Origin: Arabidopsis thaliana
Taxonomy: Eukaryota > Streptophyta > Magnoliopsida > Brassicales > Brassicaceae
DNA: 64,000 nt
Direction: 5' to 3'
NCBI RefSeq assembly: GCF_000001735.4
Contig: NC_003070.9
Coordinates: 5,704,001-5,768,000 of the forward strand
Shown one piece after another: positions 25,221 to 35,467 of this stretch; the stretch's first letter is position 1; every line of letters starts with the position of its first letter. The notes below the pieces were generated by a model. The model did not search any database, was not told the origin of the DNA, and worked only from the letters and a program-made list of their open reading frames with translations. Both the position numbers and the translations under genes were made by a program.

Positions 25221-27689
25221 CTACGGAAGAAACAAATATCGGAACCGTGAATCAAAAGGAACTATGCCGCATTTGCTACTAGATGAACCCAGAAAACCCC
25301 ACCATTGTCGCCTGTGAATACACTGCTCAACAAATGCAGCTTGGCGAGGAGGCAAATGACGAGAAATCCACAGAGCAACCTTGCAGTCATCGACAGATTT
25401 CTTGGCGAAACAGTGAAGCATTTGGGGCACAATCAACTTTCCCCTTGGGCTCACTCCCACTGACGCCTGGATATAATCTTTCTGAGCTTCTTCAAGTTCT
25501 TCTCCTACGTTCTCGGCTGAGTATATTCTCACCTGCAAGCAATTTCTGTGAGAAATTTGCAATATCGGTTCAAGAATCTGATGTAAAATGCAGATAGATA
25601 TGGAAATATTACCGCAGGAGATGAGTGCATCCCGCAGCTGAGAGCAAATGACACTAGAGGTTCCGGTGTACTTATCCCCGCTTGTCTCTGTTCGTCTGAT
25701 ACTTTCAGCTTGAGAATGGAGAGAAGCAGAGCCTGAATATCCCGGTTTAGGTAAGAGTTATAGAGTAGAAAGTGAAGAGATTGCAGAAAATAAAGAAGGT
25801 GAGTTTAGTACAATTTGAGGACGATGCAGAGGAGGGCTCATCTTTAAAGTCATGTATTCGATCGTTGCTGCGTTGTATGAATGGCCACCAACTGTATAAG
25901 CAGCCTGATAGAATCTCCAAATCAGAGACTTATACTAACCTCTCTCCGAACCAAACCAAGAAGAGTTAAGTAGTTTTTTTGTGTGGAGATCAAACCTTTT
26001 GCATCAAGGAGAAGAGCTTTAAGTCAGTTTTTGGTACGCCGTAAGCCAAGTATGCCTGAATCAGACAATCAGGAAATTGTAAGTTTTGTTGTATCTGCAA
26101 ATCTAAGTTTAGAGAAATTCCAAAGACTTTATTACATGCATGATCATGGCATTGTATATGTTGATCCAGAAGGCAAGCTTCTCGTTGTGGCTTAGTTCTG
26201 CTGGATTTACTCTGGCAAGTCTTTCAACGAGGTTCCTGTATTGAAAATACCACATAAGAGTTTGTCAAGTTCCAAGGACCATAACTTCAGAAGTTGCTTG
26301 AACTGTGTGTTAATACCTGAATCTCCATAACTCATCTGAAGCATATCCGAGCCTTTTCTCCTCAACAGACATTGAAGCCACTTCAGTTGCAGATCTGTAA
26401 CTCCCGATGTCAGCCCAGCTCAGCTTTCCTTGGACTGTATAAAGATCAAACACATCGCTCTCTGTGGCTAAAACATCTGAGTTCTTCTGAATATCGATCC
26501 GTGGACTCTGTGCCCACCTGGAGATCCGTGAGTGTTCTGAAGGAGACCACCATGACGTTGATGATGATGGAGGATTCTCACGAGAAGAAACACTGGCAGT
26601 CTCTTGTGAGGATTTGGATCCTGCAGATGTCTCTCCTAGAGACACAAATATGTTTCTCATGCATCTGATCATCTCCTTGGATAGTTCATTAGCATTGTCA
26701 AAACTCTGCAAGGACTTTGCCACTTTGCTTCTAGGTTGTGCTTTGTGGTCTTTAGGGCGTAGACTTTCATTCTTTTCGGAAAGTCTAACCAAATCTAAAG
26801 CATTCTGGGAAACGATTTTATAGTCAGTGCCACTCGCAGCAGCAGACAAATATTAAACATACAGAAGAATGTAATTAACATACAGGTGGAGATAGAGAAT
26901 GGGTGAGGTTGTACTCGGCAAGTTTTCTCTCGTTTCGTTCTTGAATCAGCAAGAAATGCAGAGACATGATCTCTTGTTCGAGCTTAGAGACCGTAGCTTC
27001 CATAGCTGCTATATTGGTGAGAAGTTCTTGAACCTGCAAACGGTTTGTTTTTAGGAACATTCGTAAGGTTCAAGCTTACATCTCTGAACATTGGCAAGCT
27101 TATAACTTGAGACAAATTGGAGAAACATACACTGCGAGGAAGAGAAGATGCGTGAGACAGCTCAATCTTATGGCTTTGATCAGAAGCTTTCAGCAAAAGA
27201 GCGCGCATTGCAGTCTCTTTCTGCAATTGATTTTTCAATCGCTTCACCTGTGTCAGACCAGAACTGAGTCTTGAGCTTTTTTAACAATTATTTACAGATT
27301 TATCTATATGGTTAAAAGAGAGGTGAGCGAAACTCACATCGTGCTCGAGCTCAAATCTGTAATGGTGGAATTTGCTGTTCTTGGGGGAATCACGACCGTT
27401 GAACTCTTTAGTAACATTCTTTGGCTATGATTTTCAGAGAAAACAGAGTTAGAAGAAAGTAAGTTTCAAGTGAATTGACAGCTTGAGTAACAAGTTAATG
27501 AAATATGCTTCATGGAGGAATCAGAACCTGTGAGTATATGGACAAAGAACCTCCTCCTCTGCATAACACAACAGTGACGAATTAGGAAGAAACAGAGAGG
27601 GTGAAGAATCAATAACCAGACAAGAAAAGAATCTGGAGAAAAGGAATGAAACATTACTGTTTAGATGTGAGCAGAGAGTCTCCAGACAT
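25221..27689 (-). CDS. DUF547 protein with N-terminal MIP1-type leucine zipper
   Basis: Eleven minus-strand exons (27689-27658, 27558-27528, 27424-27338, 27247-27131, 27033-26884, 26804-26317, 26235-26136, 26055-25996, 25904-25812, 25732-25613, 25532-25221) join in phase to 529 residues. The N-terminal third is a coiled coil (LEHDVKRLKNQLQKE, then AMEATVSKLEQEIMSLHFLL), matching the ternary complex factor MIP1 leucine-zipper domain. A Ser-rich linker follows. The C-terminal half is DUF547, with the conserved KLAFWINIYNAMIMHAYL, AAYTVGGHSYNA and LSCGMHSSPAVRIY blocks and the family ending FDSRFRYLFLP. The biochemical function of DUF547 is not known. From memory this is AT1G16750. Confidence 0.9.
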
Positions 27690-27804
27690 TGTTGTATGAT
27701 CGATGATTCTTGGACTTGTGGTCGGTTTCAAAACTTTGTCCGGATCTCTGCAGAGGTCAATAATGACTCAATAGAATGAGATTCAGACAAATAACCCTTG
27801 TGAT

Positions 27805-27842
27805 CAGAGAAAGAAGAGAGAGAGAGAGAGAAAGAGAGAGAG
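27805..27842. repeat. AG-rich microsatellite
   Basis: Imperfect (AG)n run in the probable 5' leader or promoter of the DUF547 gene (CT-rich on its sense strand). Confidence 0.8.
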
Positions 27843-29219
27843 CTGCTTGAGACATCTGTGAAGATGAGTTGAATGGGATCGGGTCCAAAGAGAGACTCAA
27901 TAAATGCATGAGAAAATATTTAGCTATTTGTCACTTTCATCACAGACCCCCATTGCACGAGTTGTTCTACCCAAAAAAACAGAGTAAATATTAAAGCTTC
28001 AACCTTTATCTTCCCACAAAACTTTAAAACTACTCGAGTAAATTCAAAAGTTTTTGATTATTATTGTTAGGATTTTTTAAAAAGAAAAAAAAAATGATAA
28101 TGATGTGTGTTTGATTGTTTGTTTTCACGTTATGGAAGTTGGGATATATAAAAAGGAGATAGCTTTTTTGATATAAATATCAGAAAATATGATTGATCTT
28201 GAAGGCTTAAAAGCCAAATAACATAAATGAGCAGCAATAAATGTTCTTACCAATTAAAGTAAAAAATATACAAATAAATATATAAAAAAGAATGGTAGCA
28301 AAGTTGAGGAATCTCCATAAAAGCACCTTCCCACTACATGTACTATAGTCCATAAACACAAATCAAGTTTACATTTTTATAGTTATATTATTGTCTCCAG
28401 TCGAAAAAAGAGAATGATCCCATTTGGAAACAGTTTTTTTCAGATAAGTGGAGCGAGCCAAAGTAATTATTCTGTGAATCCAAATATTAATTTAGTAGAA
28501 ATTTGCAAGTCGCTCGTAACAAAAACGAAGCAGAAACTTCTTTAGAATATAGTATTAAGAAAAAAATGATAAACCAAAAGTATTTATCAAATGTCAGCGT
28601 AGAAATAAATGTTGTTTGTAAAGTGTATCCTTTTCTATCGAAATGCGAAAGTAACGAATGCGATTTTCTTTCTTTTCTACAGAAAATAAATGCCCGAGGA
28701 AAGAAAAAATATTAAGAGTGTTGTTAGAAGGCCTATCACGCGCCCTCGGCCATCTCACTTTCTAAATTATGCGAAAAAGCCCAATATTGTGGGTTATATA
28801 GTCCACAGGTTTTGGTCTCACGCGCTAAAACGCGCTACTGGTGCGACTGGGTTTGTTTCTTGTGGTCTCAAAGACAAAAGGAGCGTAAATTTATAATCTA
28901 TGTTTACTGTTTAATGAAATAGAATTATATTTACTTCTTTAATTCATAATTTTGCAGGAAAAATAGTCATTATTGCCAATCGAAATTTTTATGATTGGAA
29001 AATGATCAAAAAGGGTATTTCTGAAATTCAACACACACACAAAAAAGGGAAAGCATCATTAAGATGAAAAAAAGACTGATCTAAGTGGTCCTTGGTTCTT
29101 TTTCAGTTTATTTATGAACTATTGTCGAAACATATAAAACCATAAATAAATTGATAAATGGTGTCAAATATGTAAAAGAAGTGATTTATCATTTACTTCT
29201 ACATGAAAAAGTATAGAAG

Positions 29220-29266
29220 GTATTTGATGATCAATAAAAAAAAAAAAAAAGTATTTGTTGATCAAT
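29220..29266. repeat. Short direct repeat around a poly-A run
   Basis: GTATTTGATGATCAAT at 29220-29235 is followed by 15 A and then GTATTTGTTGATCAAT at 29251-29266, with one mismatch. It could be a target-site duplication around an insertion reduced to its tail, or slippage. Confidence 0.6.
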
Positions 29267-30182
29267 TAATGTTTTCTCTCTTCTCTCTTACTAAACTTTT
29301 TTTATGTCTTTGTGTTTTAACAAGAACCTAACCAAAGACTTGAGAGAATGAGAGATTAAGGTTCTCTTTGTGCTTGTGTTAAAGTGAGTGAGTGATACAA
29401 AGCATTAAAGAGAACAAAGAGATGATAAAGATGGTGCACCTCTAAAGTTTAAATAGAGGAAGAATCCCAAATGTCAACACTAACATCAATCATTAAATCA
29501 CACAAAATACTTTCTTGGAGACAAAATTTCAAGATAGAGAGGATGACATCAAGTATTCATAGGACATAACATTATGAAGTAGCCTCCTGTGACCATCATA
29601 CAAGAGTAGAAGAAGATAAATTTCTTGAAAAATACTAAGTTAGAACAACAAACCCGGTTTAAACCAATGAAACATTCAGGTCCGGCCCATATTACTCTAT
29701 ATATTCTGTTGAATATTCCTTACAAAAGTTCTTATAAATGATAATTTGAGGAACATCACATTTCTACTCATTATTTTCCTCAAAAATGGTCACCAATCAG
29801 AACCATTTGTTTTCTTTTTCTGATAAAGAAATTCATTTTTTTGTTGTTGCACCTTCCATTTTGAAAGGTATAGAAGAAGTAAAAAGAAATATGATTTCTT
29901 GTATCTTAGCTAGTTTAACACTCTTCTAGTTTCCACATATTTAATAGAATTTAGATAAATTTCTACCAAAAAGAAACTTATTAATATGTGTGGTTTGAGT
30001 TATGGCCTCCGAAATTAGAATTTCATCCAAATATGGAACCTTCAAATAGTATCCATCAGATAAAAAAGAAATTAGAAAATCTCTCACCCATTACATTATC
30101 TAACATTTAAGAAAATTTTCCTCCAAATACTTAACTAATGAAAAGTAAGGAAATTTCTCCATTTCTTTTATTATTCCTTTAG

Positions 30183-30209
30183 AAAAAAAAAAAAAAAAAA
30201 AAAAAAAAA
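30183..30209. repeat. Poly-A run in leader of kinase gene
   Basis: 27 consecutive A, followed by GAA repeats, ending about 24 bases before the start codon at 30234. Confidence 0.9.
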
Positions 30210-30233
30210 GAAAGAAGAAGAAGAAGAACAACA

Positions 30234-33200
30234 ATGTGGCTACCTAAAGCAGACGCGACAAAGAAAGGAACAAGAAATGGTTCGGTGGCGATTGCAATAG
30301 ACAAAGACAAAAGTAGTCAAAATGCTATTAAATGGACATTGGAGAATCTTGCTACTCGTGGCCAGACTCTTGCTCTTATTCATGTCCTTCCCAAATCTCA
30401 ATCTTCTTTAGGTTTGATATTACCCCACATTCTCAATGATTTTTTGCTCTTTAGTTTAACATATTTATTGCTTCCTTTTTGCGTAATGATTTTTGCGCAA
30501 AGTTTTCAGTTAGGTCTTTCGCTTTTGTGTGTTTCATGCAGACATTGAAGAAGGAATAACACATAAGCAGCAAATGGAGAAACAAACGAAAGATCTCTTT
30601 GTATCCTTCCACTGTTATTGCAGCCGCAAAGAGGTAATTATAATACCAAATTAAAATGAACTTAACTTTTGGTTAACTAGATATCAAAAGTTTTGAAGCT
30701 TTTTTTGTGTGGCATATCTGCATGCAGATTCATTGTCTGGACGTTGTGCTTGAAGACGTAGACAAAGTCAAAGCGATTGTTGAATATGTTACGGTCTCTG
30801 CGATTGAGAATTTAGTTCTTGGTGCTCCATCACGGAATAGCTTTATGAGGTAATAAAACTCATTAGGGTTTTCATTGATAGGTTGAGTGCGGAAGAAGTA
30901 TTAACCAAAACTAGGGTTTCTTTTACAATTATGATCATTAATCAACAGGAGATTCAAAACGGATTTACCAACGAGTGTGTCAAAGGCAGCTCCAGATTTC
31001 TGCAATGTTTACGTCATTTCCAAAGGCAAAATCTCTTCCTTACGAAACGCCTCGCGTCTTGCTCCCTACCATCCATCAGTTCTCAGCGAAGTAGACGATC
31101 ATGAAACTATTGCCATTGAGAGAAAACATAAAACAGGTCAGAGTTTTCATCTTGAGGGGAAATTTTGTTGCTTGCGGTTCAAGCATCTCAAACACATTCT
31201 TAACTCTTCCACCTCCCTTGTTTTCAACAGCTAACACACCGGCCTTGCCTAAGGGACGAAGATCGATTGATTCAGATGTTACCAGGTTTTCTTCAGTTAG
31301 CATTGAAAATTTCAGAATCTCTTACGTCTACAATTTCCTAAATCTTGGTTTTGATTTTTGTAGATTAGGGCTTCCGAAACCGCCACATGGACATATGAAA
31401 TTAATGGGGGATTTTTCAGATTCAGAGTCCGAGTTCTCATTCATCAGTGCTTCTCAACAAGAATCATCCGACCTTTCCTTCATCAGCTCCGGAAGGCCGA
31501 GTGTAGACCGATCTTCCTTCACCTACGATTTACCAGAATCAGCAAGAACCTCAAGAATGTCAACGAGCTCAGAGCAGAGCATTGGGTCTCATAGATTAGG
31601 AATCAAGTTTACAGATTTGAGTTATCTCAATGGTTCTTCTTCGGTTTCTGATGAAAGTGGAAGAACTTCTTGTTCATTTTCATCTCAGAGCTTGGTATAA
31701 GTTGAAATTAAACCATGTTTCTTACTTATCGGTCTTAAATCCGATTTCTTTTTTCCGTTACACTCAATGAAAATGTTTGTTTTGTTGCAGAATGATGTAG
31801 AAGCTCAAATGAAGAGACTGCGTTTGGAGCTGAAACAAACTATGGATATGTATAGCTCAGCTTGCAGAGAAGCTTTAACCGCAAGGAACGAGGTAATTAT
31901 TATATATATAGATATCTCCATGTTGTTCTTAATCTCAAGAGGTTGATTCATAAATTGGTTAAAATTTGGTTTAGGCGACAGAGCTGCAAAAGCTGAGGAC
32001 AGAAGAGGAAAGACGATTGGAGGAACTAAAGATGACAGAGGAAACAGCAATGTCAATAGTGGAAAACGAGAGAGCAAAAGCGAAAACAGCCTTGGAAGCT
32101 GCTGAAGCTGCAAACAGGCTTGCTGAAGTGGAAGCAAAGAGACGGGTACACGCAGAGATGAAGGTATTGAAAGAAAGCGATTCATTTTCTCGACATAGCA
32201 TTGTTCGATACAGAAAATATAGTGTTCAAGAGATCGAAGAAGGTACAGCAAACTTCGCAGAGTCAAGAAAAGTTGGAGAAGGAGGGTATGGGCCTGTGTT
32301 TAGAGGTCATCTTGATCACACAAGTGTTGCTGTTAAGGTTTTACGCCCTGATGCTGCTCAAGGAAGATCACAGTTTCACAAAGAGGTGACAAAATCACTT
32401 TCTTTACAAATTTTCTCCATTTACTCTGTTTTCACTATTGTTTACTTGTATTACAAGAAAAAGGTTGTTGAATGAAATGATTTGTAACTTGATGAGTTTT
32501 GACGATCAGGTTGAAGTACTAAGCTGCATAAGGCATCCAAACATGGTGCTTCTCTTAGGAGCTTGTCCAGAATACGGTATTCTCGTCTACGAATACATGG
32601 CCAGAGGAAGCTTAGATGATCGTCTTTTCAGACGCGGAAACACGCCGCCGATTTCATGGCAATTGCGTTTCAGAATCGCTGCTGAGATCGCTACGGGACT
32701 CTTGTTTCTCCACCAGACCAAACCAGAGCCAATTGTCCACAGAGACTTGAAGCCAGGAAACGTTCTTCTCGACCACAATTACGTCAGCAAGATTAGCGAT
32801 GTCGGGCTTGCAAGACTCGTCCCCGCGGTAGCTGAAAACGTGACCCAGTACAGAGTAACATCAGCTGCAGGAACGTTTTGTTACATAGACCCAGAGTATC
32901 AACAAACCGGAATGTTGGGTGTGAAATCAGATGTTTATTCACTGGGAATCATGCTTTTGCAGCTTTTGACGGCAAAACAGCCGATGGGTTTGGCTTATTA
33001 TGTGGAACAAGCGATAGAAGAAGGGACATTGAAAGATATGCTTGATCCTGCAGTACCAGATTGGCCATTAGAGGAAGCTTTGTCTCTTGCCAAGTTATCG
33101 CTACAATGTGCTGAGTTGAGAAGAAAAGATAGGCCTGATCTTGGTAAAGAAGTGATGCCTGAGCTTAGTAGACTTAGAGAGATTGGTGAAGAGAGTCTTG

Positions 33201-33401
33201 ATTCTGTGTATTATGCTGGACAAGGACGATCTTCGCATCCTAGTCAAGTCTCTTATACATCGGTAAGAGTTTTTAATGGCAAGACATTGACATCAGATTG
33301 GATGTGATCTCTCTATGATGTTAATGTTTTTGTGGGTATTACAGGAAGGTAGGAGTGCTCCTTTAATATCGAATACAGGATCTTCTATATCAAACCCATA
33401 G
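30234..33401 (+). CDS. USP-domain receptor-like cytoplasmic kinase
   Basis: Ten exons (30234-30411, 30542-30633, 30728-30849, 30949-31136, 31231-31285, 31364-31694, 31791-31892, 31975-32385, 32510-33262, 33345-33401) give 672 residues. A universal-stress-protein-like domain opens the protein (SVAIAIDKDKSSQNAIKWTL, NLVLGAPSRNSFMR). A Ser-rich linker and a long coiled coil at about 233-335 follow, then a Ser/Thr kinase domain from about residue 355. The kinase has GEGGYGPVF, the VAVK lysine, HRDLKPGNVLLD, GTFCYIDPEYQQTG and DVYSLGIMLLQLLT. The DFG motif reads DVG (SDVGLAR); I recall this as common in the USP-kinase (RLCK-IX) group. No signal peptide or membrane segment is seen, so it is probably cytosolic. 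From memory this is AT1G16760. Substrates are unknown. Confidence 0.92.
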
Positions 33402-33899
33402 TTTTGAGGAATCTGCGGGTAAGATACAACTATCTTGTTTCATCTTTAAGTACCAAGTTTATTGAGAAAAACACTCATGGTTAAGATTTGATTTGCAGGA
33501 GATAACTTGAGTAGAAAGCAAGCCAAGAGCAATTTATATAGAAAAAAATCAGTTGCTTATTTGAGCTGAAGAAGAAAGGTGGCTATGATTTATTAGAGAG
33601 AAGTCGGATTTGTGTATAAAAGTTTTGTATTTTCTGTTAAAGAAACAATATGTATATATACGAGGAAATATGAATTTCCAATGCACATTCTGTTGAAGAA
33701 AAAAGTGAAATTATATATTTTCTTAAGAATTTTAACATTTGACTAAGAATTACATGTTAGTCGACACGTAACTCACAGTAAAGAACAACGTGGGAACGTT
33801 CTGACGTTGTCATGTGTTAGACCAAAAAAACAAGTCTTTTATAAATTGGGTGTTAAAAAAGAGCAGTATTTTTCTTCAAGTTAGGAGAATTTTGCAACG
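33402..33899. other. Intergenic: kinase 3' UTR and next promoter
   Basis: Includes a probable 3' UTR intron (GTAAGATAC donor at about 33419, TTTGCAG acceptor at about 33499). AT-rich flank follows. A TGACGTTG word lies at about 33802. No gene is seen. Confidence 0.45.
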
Positions 33900-35110
33900 A
33901 TGGGACAAGGTAAAGAAGTTAAGACGAGACCAGATCCTCAAGTTGAGATTCAGGTTTTATTACATTACTCTGCTGTTCTTTGTTGATTATCCGAGTTGTA
34001 ATCTCTCTGTTTCTTGATGAGCTAAGTCACTTGTTGTTAATCAGGAAAGAGGAGAAATATTCTTCTTTTATAGACCAAAGGTTAACAAAGAAGAAGCTCA
34101 CAGTGTGGACGATGTTCAAAGGCTATACATAGTGATGCGTCCTGAGTCTGGTGAGAATCCCACCGAAGAGAAACAAGACCCTCTTTCAGGTAAAGAAGGC
34201 TCCGATAAAGATTCCGGTGACGGAGAGGCGAGTGGTAGCTCCTCCGGCGCCAAGAACCAAGGTGAAGGAGGACACGGCGTCGAGGTACGTAGAAGAAGAA
34301 TTAAAAACACTACGGATTGAGCTCTTATTACAGGATTAATAATATGGGTCTTTTTTTTTGTAGAAAGTGAACATCGAGAAACAGCTTCTGCTACGATTCA
34401 TTGTGATGGGTAAGAAAAGTCTTCCTGATCCGAGCAAGAAGTCGCAACCTTTTTGGGGTTTCGTGGAAATGGTGACGACCAATGTTGAAGATGTTAAAAA
34501 TGCTCTCAAAGGAGGTAAGAATTTCGTGAATTGTAAAAGGATTTGGTGAATTTTGTGATATATATTTGTTTTCTTTGCAGAGGAGTATGAGACGAAGACT
34601 CGAGGACATAGACACAAACCTCCGGCGAGAGCTGTCGGAGAAGGAATATACAGAATTCTCCGACATAAACCTAATCCGACAAGAAAGCACCACACACATC
34701 TTGTCTACAAACTCGAATTCCCATCGGTTTCGCAGACCAGAGAACACGAGCCACAAGAGTCGCTGAACATTGAGCCAGAAGGATCCTTCTTGATCCAAAT
34801 ACGAAATCCAGAGCAAGGAGGAGGAGGTAGGTCAGGGTTTGGTGGGCTACAGAGAAAGAGAAAGGCCCAGTTTCCGGTCCATATTCAGGCTCATTTAGGT
34901 CATACCCGGTTTGGGCCAGCCGACCCACCTGATTTCCTGAATTATGAAGGATGTGAGTTGTTACTGATCTCTGCTTCCGACGATATAGAGGAAGAGTTAG
35001 GGATGGAGTTGGAGCCTGAGGGTGACGGTGAAGAATCGACATGCGATCTTTTGAAGACTTTCGGGGACGATGTTGAAGCTACTCCGTTGCTTCGTGGTAC
35101 ATGGGAGTAA
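33900..35110 (+). CDS. Plant protein of unknown function
   Basis: Four exons (33900-33953, 34045-34284, 34364-34514, 34581-35110) join in phase to 324 residues. It begins MGQGKEVKTRPDPQ and has GEIFFFYRPKVNKEEAHSVD followed by DVQRLYIVMRPESG. A Gly/Ser/Glu-rich low-complexity insert comes next, then KQLLLRFIVMGKKSLPDP, KSQPFWGFVEMVTTN and HKPPARAVGEGIYRI. The rest has LVYKLEFP, FLIQIRNPEQ, HLGHTRFGPADPPDFLNYEG and a very acidic tail. No signal peptide, membrane segment or catalytic motif is seen. The alternating conserved blocks look like a structured family with a disordered insert. I do not recognise a function. From memory the locus is AT1G16770. Confidence 0.8.
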
Positions 35111-35467
35111 TAGCTGATGCTCACTAGTCACTAATATTCCTAGATGATAGCTACTAGCTAGTGTTTAAAGTATGGACGGCTTTAGGTGGTTATAGTTTGT
35201 CTTTCTCGGGTAAAATGGTGATGTGTTCTCTTGGTGTCAAGTTTTGTGTAAATCTGTATAACCAACCTTTTTGAAAAAATGACTCAAAAGTTTACTTTAA
35301 AATGTAAGATGTCACTGTGAAGTGCTCAGGATCATTGATTTAAGACCAACTACGATACTCTCTTTTCAGAGGAGAGGAAAAACATATACCACTTAACCAT
35401 ATTGCATGAATTCATAAACCTACCTCACTCACTCTATATATGTGCAAAAAGGATTAGATGTCTTTTT
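35111..35467. other. Convergent 3' region
   Basis: 3' UTRs of the unknown gene (+) and AVPL2 (-). Contains a CTAGCTA-rich stretch near 35145-35165. No gene is seen. Confidence 0.45.

Larger units (their letters stand above)
27690..30233. other. Largest gene-free interval (about 2.5 kb)
   Basis: AT-rich throughout with many A/T runs. The first part includes the leader of the DUF547 gene and an AG-rich tract at 27805-27842. A somewhat more GC-rich patch lies at about 28730-28890. A short direct repeat flanks a poly-A run at 29220-29266. The last part is the promoter of the kinase gene, ending in a 27-base A run. No coding exon, tRNA or intact transposon is recognised. Confidence 0.45.

Noticed and set aside
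34391..34816. 141-codon minus-strand frame
   Set aside because: Shadow of the unknown plus-strand gene; it crosses that gene's intron and exon boundaries and has no recognisable features.
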